Positions 43,644 to 52,563 of a stretch of DNA of 64,000 bases are shown here, piece by piece; the first letter of the stretch is position 1, and each line of letters starts with the position of its first letter. Made by a program: the position numbers and the translations under genes. Below the pieces are notes generated by a model. It ran no database searches, had not been told where the DNA came from, and worked only from the letters and a program-made list of their open reading frames with translations. This stretch comes from Paenibacillus massiliensis 2301065 = DSM 16942. GTDB lineage: Bacteria > Bacillota > Bacilli > Paenibacillales > Paenibacillaceae. The stretch is from the NCBI RefSeq assembly GCF_000377505.1, contig NZ_KB898194.1, forward strand, positions 124,001-188,000, in the 5' to 3' direction.

Positions 43644-45191
43644 CTAATAACCTGATTCCGGGCTTGTCAGATTGTCCAGCATATCGTAATGCGTTCGCTG
43701 CAATGGTTTCTCTGCCGGGCCTTCGATAACGTCCCCCGTATAGGAGAACCTCGATCCATGGCAAGGACAATCCCATGTCCGGTCTCCGGCATTCCAGTTC
43801 ACCTCACAGCCAACATGCGTACAGGTCGTATCGACAATGTGAAGCTGTCCTTCCTGATCACGGTAGGCCCCTTTTCGTTCCCCGTGCAGCGTAATGACGG
43901 CCCCCTGATCTTTTGCCAGATCCTGCGGCATAATCTCCGACGTCTCCAGCTTCCCTTTGATCAGATGCTTGACGACATTCGCATTTTCCTTGACCAAAGT
44001 CTTGAGACTCGGATCGGGGGTGAAGCGCAACGGCGTATACAGATCGGTATAAGGATTGTCTTTACCCAAGACAAGATCCTTGAGTAGCTGAGCAGCTGCT
44101 GTACTATTCGTCATTCCCCATTTACGGAAACCGGTTGCGATCAGGACCCGCGGCTGGGAGGAGGTAATCGGACCGACGTAGGGCAGCTTGTCCAGCGTCA
44201 CCAGATCCTGTGTTGACCAGCGAAATACGATGCTCTCCAGTCCCAGTAACTCCTGAGTGAAGCTCTCCAGTGCCTGGTAGTGTGTCTCCGTATTCTCTCC
44301 TTGCCCAGCTTTATGGCTGTCGCCTCCGATGAGCACCAGCGTATCATTACCATGCTGTACTGACCGAAGTGACCGGCTTGGCTGGTCGATACTCAGGTAC
44401 ATCCCACCCGGATAGGGCTTCTTGGTCTTGCATGCAAGAACATACGAGCGATCGGCATGCATTCTTGCCGAATACAGCCCAGTTCCTTCGTAGAAGGGGA
44501 AATGGGAGCAAGCAATGACATGGCTTCCCGTTACATTCGGTCCATTACGGGTAAGAACGGCGATCTGTTCACCATCTTCTTTTACATTGACTGCCGGGGT
44601 GTGCTCGAAAATAAGGCCGCCAGCCTCCACGAACTGTTGTACCAGGTGCTTCAAGTATTTCAAAGGATGGAACTGTGCCTGGTTGTCCATCTTAAGCGCT
44701 TTGTATATCTTGAGGTCAAAAGGGATACTGTCGACCAATTCGCCTGTAATACCCAGTTGATCATAAGCCTTGTACTCCGTCTCCAGCTTATGTGCAGATT
44801 GCTCAGTCGTCGCATACAAATATGCATCTTGCGTAAGGAGCTCGCAATCAATCTGCTGCTCCCGAATCGTGTGCTCGATGAATTGCTTTGCTGCCATATT
44901 AGCCTCGTAGTAATGTCTGGCCTTGGTAGCTCCAAAATGTTGGATCAGCTCATCGTAGATCAGATCATGCTGTGCAGTGATCTTGGCCGTCGTGTGTCCT
45001 GTTGTGCCGTTTAGCAGCGTGTCGGCTTCCAGCAATGCGACCTTGACGCCTTCCTTGGCTAGCAGATAGGCCGTTGTGATACCTGCCATTCCGCCGCCTA
45101 CAATCACAGCATCCACCTGAACATCTTCTTCTAATGCCTTGAATGCCGGTAAATCGATGGAATCTCGCCACAGCGGTTCTGGAAAAGTCAC
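43644..45191 (-). CDS. FAD-dependent oxidoreductase with C-terminal Rieske domain
   Basis: 515 residues; GTG start with GGAGGG upstream. The first 400 residues are a DAO-type FAD oxidoreductase (VDAVIVGGGMAGITTAYLLA near residue 27). The last 90 are a Rieske [2Fe-2S] domain of the bc1 type with CTHVGC (C457, H459, C462) and CPCHGS (C475, C477, H478). This matches the Bacillus YhfW family, function unknown. No signal peptide or Tat motif is seen, so it is cytoplasmic. No reductase partner is adjacent. Confidence 0.9.
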   Translation of the reverse strand: MTFPEPLWRDSIDLPAFKALEEDVQVDAVIVGGGMAGITTAYLLAKEGVKVALLEADTLLNGTTGHTTAKITAQHDLIYDELIQHFGATKARHYYEANMAAKQFIEHTIREQQIDCELLTQDAYLYATTEQSAHKLETEYKAYDQLGITGELVDSIPFDLKIYKALKMDNQAQFHPLKYLKHLVQQFVEAGGLIFEHTPAVNVKEDGEQIAVLTRNGPNVTGSHVIACSHFPFYEGTGLYSARMHADRSYVLACKTKKPYPGGMYLSIDQPSRSLRSVQHGNDTLVLIGGDSHKAGQGENTETHYQALESFTQELLGLESIVFRWSTQDLVTLDKLPYVGPITSSQPRVLIATGFRKWGMTNSTAAAQLLKDLVLGKDNPYTDLYTPLRFTPDPSLKTLVKENANVVKHLIKGKLETSEIMPQDLAKDQGAVITLHGERKGAYRDQEGQLHIVDTTCTHVGCEVNWNAGDRTWDCPCHGSRFSYTGDVIEGPAEKPLQRTHYDMLDNLTSPESGY

Positions 45192-45300
45192 TTATATCCC
45201 TCCAAATTATTGTATGTACTTACTGGATAGGATTGGCGATTTCACATTTTTAAACGGGAGGAGCCACCTTGAGGACGAGCGACTTTGAGGGAGGGAAGAA

Positions 45301-45483
45301 ATGTCAGTAAACGGAGATAATCCTTCGATACCGTATGACGTGGCTTTTAATCACTTGGAAGAGCTATTTCTGAGCTCACATCCAGCCTATAGCAGGGACT
45401 GGAGCAGACAGCTCATCGCTCGGTTCCGGCAGGCGAATTGTGCCTCGCTCTTCGTTCCTTTGATAATGACAACAGAGCTATAG
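45301..45483 (+). CDS. Possible small protein (60 aa)
   Basis: 60 residues with GGAGGGAAG 5 nt before the ATG, which is a good site. The protein starts MSVNGDNPSIPYDVAFNHLE and has an amphipathic helical middle (LFLSSHPAYSRDW). It may be the intact N-terminal part of a longer family or a small gene of its own; I do not recognise it. Confidence 0.45.
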   Translation: MSVNGDNPSIPYDVAFNHLEELFLSSHPAYSRDWSRQLIARFRQANCASLFVPLIMTTEL

Positions 45484-45499
45484 CCATTAATTCCGGGCC

Positions 45500-45599
45500 T
45501 GATACTAATGGTATAAGCAGGCGACCGCAGACGACTTCGGATAATACTATGAAGAGGTCCGCCAAGCTATAGGTGAAAAAGTCTATACCATCGGTATTA
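45500..45599. repeat. Long-range inverted repeat between convergent genes
   Basis: ATGGTATA (45508-45515) pairs with TATACCAT (45584-45591), with further partial pairing outward. GCCTG/CAGGC and ATAC/GTAT make a competing local hairpin at 45497-45521. It lies between the 60-aa frame and the LacI stop; a bidirectional terminator role is possible. Confidence 0.4.
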
Positions 45600-45606
45600 T
45601 GCCTTA

Positions 45607-46575
45607 TTATGTTGAATGCCGTTCAATTAGGCGATACTCCAGGGGAGCCACTGCTTCCTGCCTGGCATTCAGCATGTTGTGTATGATGATAAATGCATTC
45701 TCAGCCTGCTGCTGAACGGGATAATGAATGGTGGTCAGATCCAGCAGATGCGCTACCTCCGTATTGTTGAAGCCCATAATTCCCACTTCTCCTGGAGCGG
45801 ATATTCCCATTCGGTGCAGAGTGGTTATGCAGCCAGCAGCAACCTCATCCGTTGCACAGAAAATAGCATCAGGCCGACGCGTCTGTGATACCCACCATGA
45901 GGCGAGCTCTTCGCCGTCCTGAATGGAGGTCTTGTCCTGAAAGAGAGGGAAATCATCTGCCGTGATCTGCCGTCTATGTGCAAAATCAGCGTAAGCACGT
46001 CTACGCTCCAGTGTATTCAGACCTGTGGACATCGGATAGACATTGAGAATATTGCGATATCCCTTGGCGTACAGATGCTCCAGTCCTGTCGCATAGGCGT
46101 CATACTGATCCATAAATACGGAGGGGATACGCTCATTCTCAAGCCGCTGCCATGTCACAATAGGCCCGTATTTCGTATAGGATTCAATGACCTCCCATTC
46201 ATTTGTCCGCAGCACAAATACGAGCGCATCCAATTGCTTGCGCTTTAGCATCTCTAGGGCCACATGCTCTTTGCCCGCGTCTCCATTAGTAATGAACAGC
46301 GTAATGTTAAATCCGTATTTCTCCGCCGCCAGATTAAACGCATCAAGGAAGCTAATAAGCAGCGGACTGAAGGTGACGGAAATGATCCCGATAAGATGGG
46401 TGGCTCCTTTTTTCAGCGTAATCGCATTTCCGTTGGGGACATAGTCCAGTTGCTCCATGATCATGAGTACCTTTTGACGTGTGGTCTCACTTACATAGGG
46501 GTAGTTATTCAAGACCCGTGAGACGGTTGCTGTTGATACACCTGCCATGCGGGCGATTTGTTGAATGTTTGGCAT
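45607..46575 (-). CDS. LacI-family regulator
   Basis: 322 residues. N-terminal helix-turn-helix (IQQIARMAGVSTATVSRVLN, hinge DYVPNGNAITL) and sugar-sensing domain (LIGIISVTFSPLL; IFCATDEVAAG; IMGFNNTEVA). Divergent from the GH4 gene, with a perfect palindrome in between; it is probably the local repressor, releasing when a beta-glucoside-type sugar is present. Confidence 0.9.
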   Translation of the reverse strand: MPNIQQIARMAGVSTATVSRVLNNYPYVSETTRQKVLMIMEQLDYVPNGNAITLKKGATHLIGIISVTFSPLLISFLDAFNLAAEKYGFNITLFITNGDAGKEHVALEMLKRKQLDALVFVLRTNEWEVIESYTKYGPIVTWQRLENERIPSVFMDQYDAYATGLEHLYAKGYRNILNVYPMSTGLNTLERRRAYADFAHRRQITADDFPLFQDKTSIQDGEELASWWVSQTRRPDAIFCATDEVAAGCITTLHRMGISAPGEVGIMGFNNTEVAHLLDLTTIHYPVQQQAENAFIIIHNMLNARQEAVAPLEYRLIERHST

Positions 46576-46671
46576 CTGTGTTCACCTCAGCATCAAGCAT
46601 AACACAGTTCGGGAAGCGGCTACAAAGCAGATCATACCGTTATTTCATGAAGTTGAATTTAATGCTTGACC

Positions 46672-46685
46672 TGTAATGCATTACA
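46672..46685. promoter_or_regulatory. Operator palindrome in the GH4 promoter
   Basis: TGTAATGCATTACA, a perfect 14-bp palindrome, directly follows a TTGACC -35 hexamer (46666-46671). A further half copy (ATTACA) lies just after. This location suits repression by the divergent LacI protein. Confidence 0.7.
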
Positions 46686-46738
46686 TACATTACATTGGGA
46701 TTGTAGAGAGATTCAATACCATTTCAGGAGGGTGACCT

Positions 46739-48064
46739 ATGAAAAAAGGAATTAAAATCGTAACTATTGGCGGCGGCTCCAGCTACACTCCAGAGCTTAT
46801 TGAAGGTTTTATTAAGCGCTATCAAGAACTTCCTATTCGGGAATTATGGCTTGTTGATATTGAAGAGGGTAAGGAAAAGCTGGAAATTGTAGGGGCGATG
46901 GCACAACGCATGGTCAAGGCAGCAGGGATCGATTGCGAGGTACATTTGACGTTGAATCGTCGTGAAGCACTGCAGAATGCAGATTTTGTAACTACGCAAT
47001 TCCGTGTAGGTCAGATGGAAGCTCGTATCAAGGATGAGATGATTCCACTGAAGCATGGGCAAATTGGACAGGAAACGAATGGAGCAGGGGGGATGTTCAA
47101 GGCCTTCCGTACGATTCCTGTGATTCTGCAGATTGTGGAGGATATGAAGGAACTGTGCCCGAACGCCTGGCTGATCAATTTCACCAATCCGGCAGGGATG
47201 GTTACCGAGGCAGTGCTCCGTTATGGACAGTGGGAACGGGTCATCGGCTTATGCAACGTCCCGATCATGGCTACGAAGACCGAAGCGGCCGTGCTGGGCA
47301 AAGTGGAGGAAGAGCTGTTCTTCAAATTCGCGGGCATTAATCACCTGCACTGGCACAAGATCTATGATCAAGCCGGACAGGAGCTCACAGGAGAAGCGAT
47401 CGACAAGATGTATGGTCCTGATGCCGAGCCTGAGAAGATGGTGGAGAATATTAAAAACATGCGTTTCCTGCATGAGCAGCTTGTGCAATTGGAAATGCTG
47501 CCTTGTCCATACCATCGGTACTACTACATGACAGATGCGATGCTGAAGGAAGAGCTGGAGGAGGCGCAAAAAGAAGGCACACGCGGTCAAGTCGTCAAGC
47601 GTCTGGAGGAAAGTCTGTTCGAGCTCTACAAGGATCCGAATCTGGATTACAAGCCTAAGGAATTGGAGCAACGGGGTGGGGCTTATTATAGTGATGCTGC
47701 CTGTGAGATCATTAACTCTATTTATAACAATAAAGGGACGCTAATGGTCGTCAGCACACGCAATAATGGTGCGATCCCGGATCTGCCTCAGGAAAGTGCT
47801 ATCGAAATCACCAGCATGATTACGGCTCATGGTGCCGAACCGGTTCATTTTGGTTCCTTCCCTCCGGCGCAGCGGGGCTTGCTTCAGGTGATGAAGGCTA
47901 TGGAGGAGCTTACGATTGAAGCGGCTGTTACTGGGGATTATGGTACTGCATTGCAGGCGTTTACGCTCAATCCACTGGTGCAAAGCGGGGACTCAGCCAA
48001 GGCATTATTGGATGAAATGCTGGAGGCGCATCAACAGCATTTGCCACAGTTTCAATCCAAATGA
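46739..48064 (+). CDS. GH4 6-phospho-glycosidase (6-phospho-beta-glucosidase type)
   Basis: 441 residues, AGGAGG 5-8 nt upstream of the ATG. GH4 enzymes use NAD+ and a divalent metal with an oxidation-elimination mechanism. Motifs: the Rossmann VTIGGGSSYTPELIEG (8-23), INFTNPAG, the metal-binding GLCNVP and GINHLHW. The VTIGGGSSYTPEL form and CNVP point to the 6-phospho-beta-glucosidase (LicH/CelF) group rather than alpha-galactosidases. No PTS gene is adjacent, so phosphorylated disaccharide must come from a distant transporter. Confidence 0.9.
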   Translation: MKKGIKIVTIGGGSSYTPELIEGFIKRYQELPIRELWLVDIEEGKEKLEIVGAMAQRMVKAAGIDCEVHLTLNRREALQNADFVTTQFRVGQMEARIKDEMIPLKHGQIGQETNGAGGMFKAFRTIPVILQIVEDMKELCPNAWLINFTNPAGMVTEAVLRYGQWERVIGLCNVPIMATKTEAAVLGKVEEELFFKFAGINHLHWHKIYDQAGQELTGEAIDKMYGPDAEPEKMVENIKNMRFLHEQLVQLEMLPCPYHRYYYMTDAMLKEELEEAQKEGTRGQVVKRLEESLFELYKDPNLDYKPKELEQRGGAYYSDAACEIINSIYNNKGTLMVVSTRNNGAIPDLPQESAIEITSMITAHGAEPVHFGSFPPAQRGLLQVMKAMEELTIEAAVTGDYGTALQAFTLNPLVQSGDSAKALLDEMLEAHQQHLPQFQSK

Positions 48065-48188
48065 TGAACGTAATTCCTCTTTACAAAAATATTATGAACA
48101 ATACGCATCTCTGTAAATAGAACGCAAGGGATAAATGCATCTGCTATCCTGTTTACAGTAGAGAAACTGTAATGCCGCCTGCAATAAA

Positions 48189-48224
48189 GAAACTGAAGAA
48201 ACTGAAGAAACTGAAGAAATTGAA
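48189..48224. repeat. Tandem 9-bp repeat
   Basis: GAAACTGAA repeated four times (last copy GAAATTGAA), 125 bp after the GH4 stop. Confidence 0.9.
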
Positions 48225-48232
48225 ATAGAAGA

Positions 48233-48295
48233 CAGCCTGTAAGCCTGTAAGCCTGTAGATTCCTAGCCGGAACCCACAGGTTACAGGCTGTTTTT
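48233..48295 (+). terminator. Terminator of the GH4 gene, containing an 8-bp tandem repeat
   Basis: CAGCCTGTAA (48233-48242) pairs with TTACAGGCTG (48281-48290), followed by TTTTT. The 5' arm is part of a threefold GCCTGTAA/G repeat (48235-48258), so alternative registers of the stem are possible. Confidence 0.8.
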
Positions 48296-48347
48296 ATACA
48301 CTTTTTGACTAATGCTTGGTTGTTGAATAATTCATGATTCGTTAATA

Positions 48348-48391
48348 AGTTCGTGATCAGTTCAAGATCAGTTCAAGATCAGTTCATGATT
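48348..48391. repeat. Tandem 11-bp repeat at the protease gene end
   Basis: Four units close to AGTTCAAGATC in a row (first AGTTCGTGATC, last AGTTCATGATT), touching the stop codon of the protease on the minus strand. Confidence 0.9.
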
Positions 48392-50136
48392 TAGTTAACC
48401 CCGACAGCATCGAATGCGAGAGCAACCGATCTCGCCTGAGCTGAATTCGCTCCGTACAGGTCACGGGCCGATTGCACGAGTGCAGTCCGTGCTGCTGAGA
48501 AGTTCGAGGTTGGAGTCAGATAGTAGACAAGGGCGTTGTAGTAGATTTTCACAGCATCGTCACGGCCGATTCCAGGTACGGTGACTCCGCTGAACGTTCC
48601 ACCCGCTGCTGTCAAGTAATAGGCTTTATTAATAATACCGCTGTTAATATGAACTCCGCCGTAATCTGATGTGCCTGTGTAACGATTTCTATAGTGATCT
48701 GGCTGATCATAGAGTGTTGGGTTCGACATGGATCTCAAGGCATCTCCAGGAATATTAGGCGTATAGATTTCGTCGCCAATCAGCCAGTTCGTGCGCTGAA
48801 CGTCGTTGCCAATAATATCGGAGAAGGCTTCGTTGAGTGCTCCGGATTCATTGACATATTCCAGGTTCGCTGTGAATTCGGTCACGCCGTGAGTTAGCTC
48901 GTGTCCAATAACGTCAGGATCTCCGGATAACGGGCGGAACATGACACCGTCACCATCGCCATACACCATCCCTACGCCATTCCAGCCAGCGTTATTATAG
49001 GCATTGCCATAGTGGACTGTGGAACGGAGCTGGAACCCTCTTCCATCCAGACTATTGCGATTGAATTTAGAGAGGTAGTAATCGTATACCTTGGCAGCGT
49101 AGGCATGGGCATCGACAGCCGCTCCATCCGTCCAGACATTATCAGAGTCGGTCATCAGCGTACCTGGAAAGACAGTTCTTCTATTCGCTGTATAGGTCAA
49201 GATTCCATTGCCACGGGTCGTGTCTCGCAATTGATAGGTGCTGCCGGACTGTGTGGTTGTGAACGACTTGGTATCACCCAATACGCCTTTTCCTGTGCCG
49301 GTAGCCATGGTCAAGATATCGTACTGGTACACAATACTTCCGTCCAGGGCATCAATGAAGTAGCGTGTGCGAAGCAGAACAGGCTCAAGCAGGTTGACCT
49401 CTGTCATATATACAAGTCGTGCAGAATCCTTTTCGGGATAAATGTACAGCTTTGCAGTAGGCTTCACAGCGTGTTCGGCGACGTCAGGGTCTGAAAGTGA
49501 AATTTTCCCATCATTTGCACTCGCTTCGGCGTAGACGTCATTTGTTACCGCATCATTTGTGATGGCTTCCTTCGATACAGCTTCATCCGACACGACTTCC
49601 TTGGCGACCGAATCTTCGCTTGCCTGTTCCTTATCAATCAGCTTAAGCTCCTTGGATATACGCTCTGAAGCTTCAGCTTCTGCAATATACACGGCATCTG
49701 TTGCGCTGATTTTGGGGCTTGTCCCGCCAGGGATATTTTGATTGGATTTGGTGATCGTGGCGCCGAGAAGGGAAGTAACCTGCTCATTTTTATCCAAATG
49801 TACAGTCTGTACTGCGCCATAGACCGGGATGCCATCAATGTATTGCTGCAGACGATAATGATTCAATCCGTTGCTATCCTTCTCATGATTAATGATTTTC
49901 AGTTGCTTCTGTACATCTGTGCTGTTCAAGCCGAGTGATTTGGAGGAGTTCTGCAGATAATTCCATACCTTCTCCTCATTAGAAGCGGATTTCGGGGCAT
50001 TAGCAACCTCGGCTACAAAGGCTGGCGTTAACTCAAATGGGCTGTCGCCTGAAGGCGCAGCACCCGCACCTGATGCAAGGGCGCTGAACAGCAGCGTACC
50101 TCCTGCTATAAGTGCAGTCGTTTTTTTCATTTGCAT
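48391..50136 (-). CDS. Thermolysin-family (M4) neutral metalloprotease, secreted
   Basis: 581 residues. Signal peptide of about 26 residues (LASGAGA, then APSG), a propeptide with FTP and PepSY regions (about 30-275), then the mature enzyme from about 280. Zinc ligands are H412 and H416 in HELTH (catalytic E413) and E436 in ESGALNEAFSD; the catalytic His lies in DYGGVHINSG. The propeptide carries a Ser/Asp/Glu/Val/Ala-rich insertion at about 172-212 with imperfect short repeats. GGGAGAG lies upstream of the ATG. It degrades extracellular protein for nutrition. Confidence 0.96.
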   Translation of the reverse strand: MQMKKTTALIAGGTLLFSALASGAGAAPSGDSPFELTPAFVAEVANAPKSASNEEKVWNYLQNSSKSLGLNSTDVQKQLKIINHEKDSNGLNHYRLQQYIDGIPVYGAVQTVHLDKNEQVTSLLGATITKSNQNIPGGTSPKISATDAVYIAEAEASERISKELKLIDKEQASEDSVAKEVVSDEAVSKEAITNDAVTNDVYAEASANDGKISLSDPDVAEHAVKPTAKLYIYPEKDSARLVYMTEVNLLEPVLLRTRYFIDALDGSIVYQYDILTMATGTGKGVLGDTKSFTTTQSGSTYQLRDTTRGNGILTYTANRRTVFPGTLMTDSDNVWTDGAAVDAHAYAAKVYDYYLSKFNRNSLDGRGFQLRSTVHYGNAYNNAGWNGVGMVYGDGDGVMFRPLSGDPDVIGHELTHGVTEFTANLEYVNESGALNEAFSDIIGNDVQRTNWLIGDEIYTPNIPGDALRSMSNPTLYDQPDHYRNRYTGTSDYGGVHINSGIINKAYYLTAAGGTFSGVTVPGIGRDDAVKIYYNALVYYLTPTSNFSAARTALVQSARDLYGANSAQARSVALAFDAVGVN

Positions 50137-50184
50137 GGTTTATACACTCTCCCAAAAGAAAATTAGTTGTCTCTAATCTGCCGA

Positions 50185-50205
50185 TCTAGCATCAGTAATG
50201 CTAGA
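50185..50205. promoter_or_regulatory. Inverted repeat upstream of the protease gene
   Basis: TCTAGCAT, five bases, ATGCTAGA: perfect 8-bp arms, 49 bp upstream of the protease ATG. It could be an operator or a leader hairpin. The rest of the gap up to 50646 is A/T-rich and holds no gene or site I can support. Confidence 0.5.
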
Positions 50206-50646
50206 CGGTCACTCTAAAACGAAGCATCTTTAGCAGGTACGGGAAGAAAAGTGAAGTAACGCGTGAAGAGGAATAACTAAGGTGCAGAAGAGTTGTGAAT
50301 CTGAATACAGGAGTAAGAGTCGTGGCAAGTAAGCCGGGCACTCCTCCCTTCAAGGATCGGATGGGTGCGGAGCTGGGATGAAGAAGGGGTTAAGGTTCGT
50401 TGATACATAAAAGTAATTATTTGTAAACCCTTCGAATCTGAAATTGATAGTATCATAGAATTATAGTTTCGAAAAGAGGTTTTTTTGAAATTTTTTGTAA
50501 AAAATCCGTTATAAGGAGAATGTAGTGTGTGTCGAAACAAGAGCTGAAAGGAAAACAAGCTGAATTTCCTGCTTCCAGCGAATGATGGGATGATATGGCG
50601 TGGAGGTGTAATGCCATTGTGAACGAAGGGAAGCGGTAGGCTCGAT

Positions 50647-50677
50647 AAAAAGCCTGCAAGAGAGAATCCTGCAAGCT
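50647..50677 (-). terminator. Terminator of the AraC/binding-domain regulator gene
   Basis: A 10-bp stem with two wobble pairs (50651-50660 with 50668-50677) around a seven-base loop, then TTTTT on the minus strand, directly after the stop codon. Confidence 0.75.
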
Positions 50678-52401
50678 CAATGACTATATTTCTTCTCTTT
50701 GCTTCTTCGTAGCAGTTGGGGCATTTCGAGCAACAATTTATCCATGGTGATTGGATCATCGAAGTTCCATTTATTCTCGGAGTAGAACATTCGCTCCCTT
50801 TGAAGCGTTCTCCAGTAATCACTTTGCAGCATTTGACGGTACTGCTGTCGAGTCAGCGGATGATTGTCAGTCAACAAGAAATATATATCTGCTTCGTAGA
50901 TTTGGGCATAAGCAATGTCCGTCAGGTGGAAAGGTATTCCGTCATTAATCAATTCCTGTACTTTGGTAGAAGGCCTCAGCCCTCCTGTGTGATAGACAGT
51001 TAGCGAGAAGCCTTTCATTCCCATAACGTACAGGCTCCCCTCGACCATGGAGAATACCGTGGCAGTCTGTCCCACATCCATATAGCGAGCTGCTTCATGC
51101 CACATTTCCTGGCAAGCTACCTGATGGAACTGAACCCATCGCTTAGCCTGTTCTTTTTTTTGAAATAACTCGGCAACCTTCATAATCCGCTGGTATACAG
51201 GCTCATAGCGATTGATTAGTACCGTAGGCGCGATCAGAGCCAGCTCATCTATCCACTCCTGTCGAAAGCCGCTGTGCACGATAAGATCTGGCTGTAGCTT
51301 GCGTATTTTGGACGGCTCACCCAGCAGGCCAATATCTTGCACACCGCTTAATTGATCCTTGTAAATAGCTCGCTTCCCGATAATATCCGTATCCGCCCCG
51401 ATCGGCTGCACCCCCAGAGACAGCATGTCTCCAAGGGAATAACCCACAGCGACCACTCTATTGTACTCTGTAATAGCTGATGATTTGACGAACAGCTGCC
51501 TGGACGTTGATGCAACGTATTGCCTCGGTGTTACTCCTTCGATTTGCCTAAATTTTCGTATAAAATAGCTCTCATCCCTAAAGCCAACAGACTGCGCGAT
51601 GTGTGAGAGGGTATCGTTTGTTTGCAGCAACAGCTGTTTGGCATGACGAATGCGTGTCTCCGCCAGATAATCCAGAGGCTTTTTTCCAGTAAGTGTCTGG
51701 AATAGCATGCTATACTGCCATTTCGCCACGCCAGCAATGCGATACAGCTGCTGCGCTGTGATCGTCTCATAGTAATGCTGGTCAATATAGGCGATGGTCT
51801 GCTCAACAGCCTGTATGCTGTCAGAGACGGTCTGATTTCTTTCCCGATTTTCCATAAGAAGGACTATCAGCTCTTGCATATGAATCTGTTCTTTTAACTT
51901 GGATACCTCGGATATTTCAGACTGGTCGTGTAGCGACTCATATAGAAGGTCCAGCAATTGAAGCAGCTTGGCTTCATCGGCAATATCGATTCGGGTCTCG
52001 TAAGAAAGGGAGGAATGGATCTCGATGGCAGGTTGAGATATTCCGGGCTGGAAGACATAGAATTCAATAATGACAGCTCCGAGCTCTGGGGCTGCCGATT
52101 CCAAGCCTGGGCTGTTCACATCTGAGTCGGAGAAGGGAGTGAACCGGATACTTGCGTGTGCTTCGGGAGCCAACAAGTAGGCTTGATTATAGTCAGCTTG
52201 TATCAGATGCTTCCTTAATTGCAGCACTCCGTGGGATGCTCTGAACAGAATAATTCTATGAGTTCCCGGGCGAGCCGGTATGACCTGTTCGCAGGATAGC
52301 TGCTGTATGTTAAAGATATTTGCAGGAATATATAAATAGACACCATCGAGGCTTGTTCGATCAGTGACTTCATCCTTGCTATAAGAATAACTCATCCCCA
52401 C
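50677..52401 (-). CDS. AraC-family regulator fused to a siderophore-binding-protein domain
   Basis: 574 residues in three parts: an N-terminal sensor of about 190, an AraC helix-turn-helix pair at about 205-300 (ITAQQLYRIAGVAKWQYSML; GFRDESYFIRKFRQIEGVTP), and a periplasmic-binding-like domain from about 315 (VVAVGYSLGDMLSLGVQPIG; LQPDLIVHSG). That layout matches Btr of Bacillus, which binds bacillibactin inside the cell and activates its uptake genes. Here it is divergent from a nikA-like gene with a Fur-like box, so its ligand may be a metal chelate. The binding domain has no signal peptide and stays in the cytoplasm. Confidence 0.88.
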   Translation of the reverse strand: MGMSYSYSKDEVTDRTSLDGVYLYIPANIFNIQQLSCEQVIPARPGTHRIILFRASHGVLQLRKHLIQADYNQAYLLAPEAHASIRFTPFSDSDVNSPGLESAAPELGAVIIEFYVFQPGISQPAIEIHSSLSYETRIDIADEAKLLQLLDLLYESLHDQSEISEVSKLKEQIHMQELIVLLMENRERNQTVSDSIQAVEQTIAYIDQHYYETITAQQLYRIAGVAKWQYSMLFQTLTGKKPLDYLAETRIRHAKQLLLQTNDTLSHIAQSVGFRDESYFIRKFRQIEGVTPRQYVASTSRQLFVKSSAITEYNRVVAVGYSLGDMLSLGVQPIGADTDIIGKRAIYKDQLSGVQDIGLLGEPSKIRKLQPDLIVHSGFRQEWIDELALIAPTVLINRYEPVYQRIMKVAELFQKKEQAKRWVQFHQVACQEMWHEAARYMDVGQTATVFSMVEGSLYVMGMKGFSLTVYHTGGLRPSTKVQELINDGIPFHLTDIAYAQIYEADIYFLLTDNHPLTRQQYRQMLQSDYWRTLQRERMFYSENKWNFDDPITMDKLLLEMPQLLRRSKEKKYSH

Positions 52402-52481
52402 ATCTCCTTTTCTTGGCTGAACATAGCTGTTCTGTTATCAGGAGCTGAATTTTGTGCTATGAAAAATCAGAAATCCAGTCA

Positions 52482-52510
52482 TTGATCAATTATAGCAAAC
52501 CCCATACTAT
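52482..52510 (+). promoter_or_regulatory. Promoter of the nikA-like gene
   Basis: TTGATC, a 17-bp spacer and TACTAT, ending 53 bp before the ATG. Confidence 0.65.
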
Positions 52511-52520
52511 AAATTGAAGA

Positions 52521-52535
52521 TGATTTTCATTATCA
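52521..52535. promoter_or_regulatory. Fur-family box
   Basis: TGATTTTCATTATCA lies 10 bp downstream of the -10 hexamer. It matches the 7-1-7 Fur/Zur/PerR pattern TGATAATNATTATCA at 13 of 15 positions, with a perfect right half. Binding there would block transcription when metal is plentiful. Confidence 0.65.
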
Positions 52536-52563
52536 ATAGAGAGCCTGGGGGAGAAGCTACAAA

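Noticed and set aside
48189..48391. CRISPR-like array
   Set aside because: The repeats are direct tandem units of 8-11 bp without spacers, so they are simple tandem repeats.
50277..50822. 181-residue minus-strand frame upstream of the protease
   Set aside because: It overlaps the end of the AraC/binding-domain regulator in another frame, has an unnatural composition and no start site; the gap is better read as non-coding.
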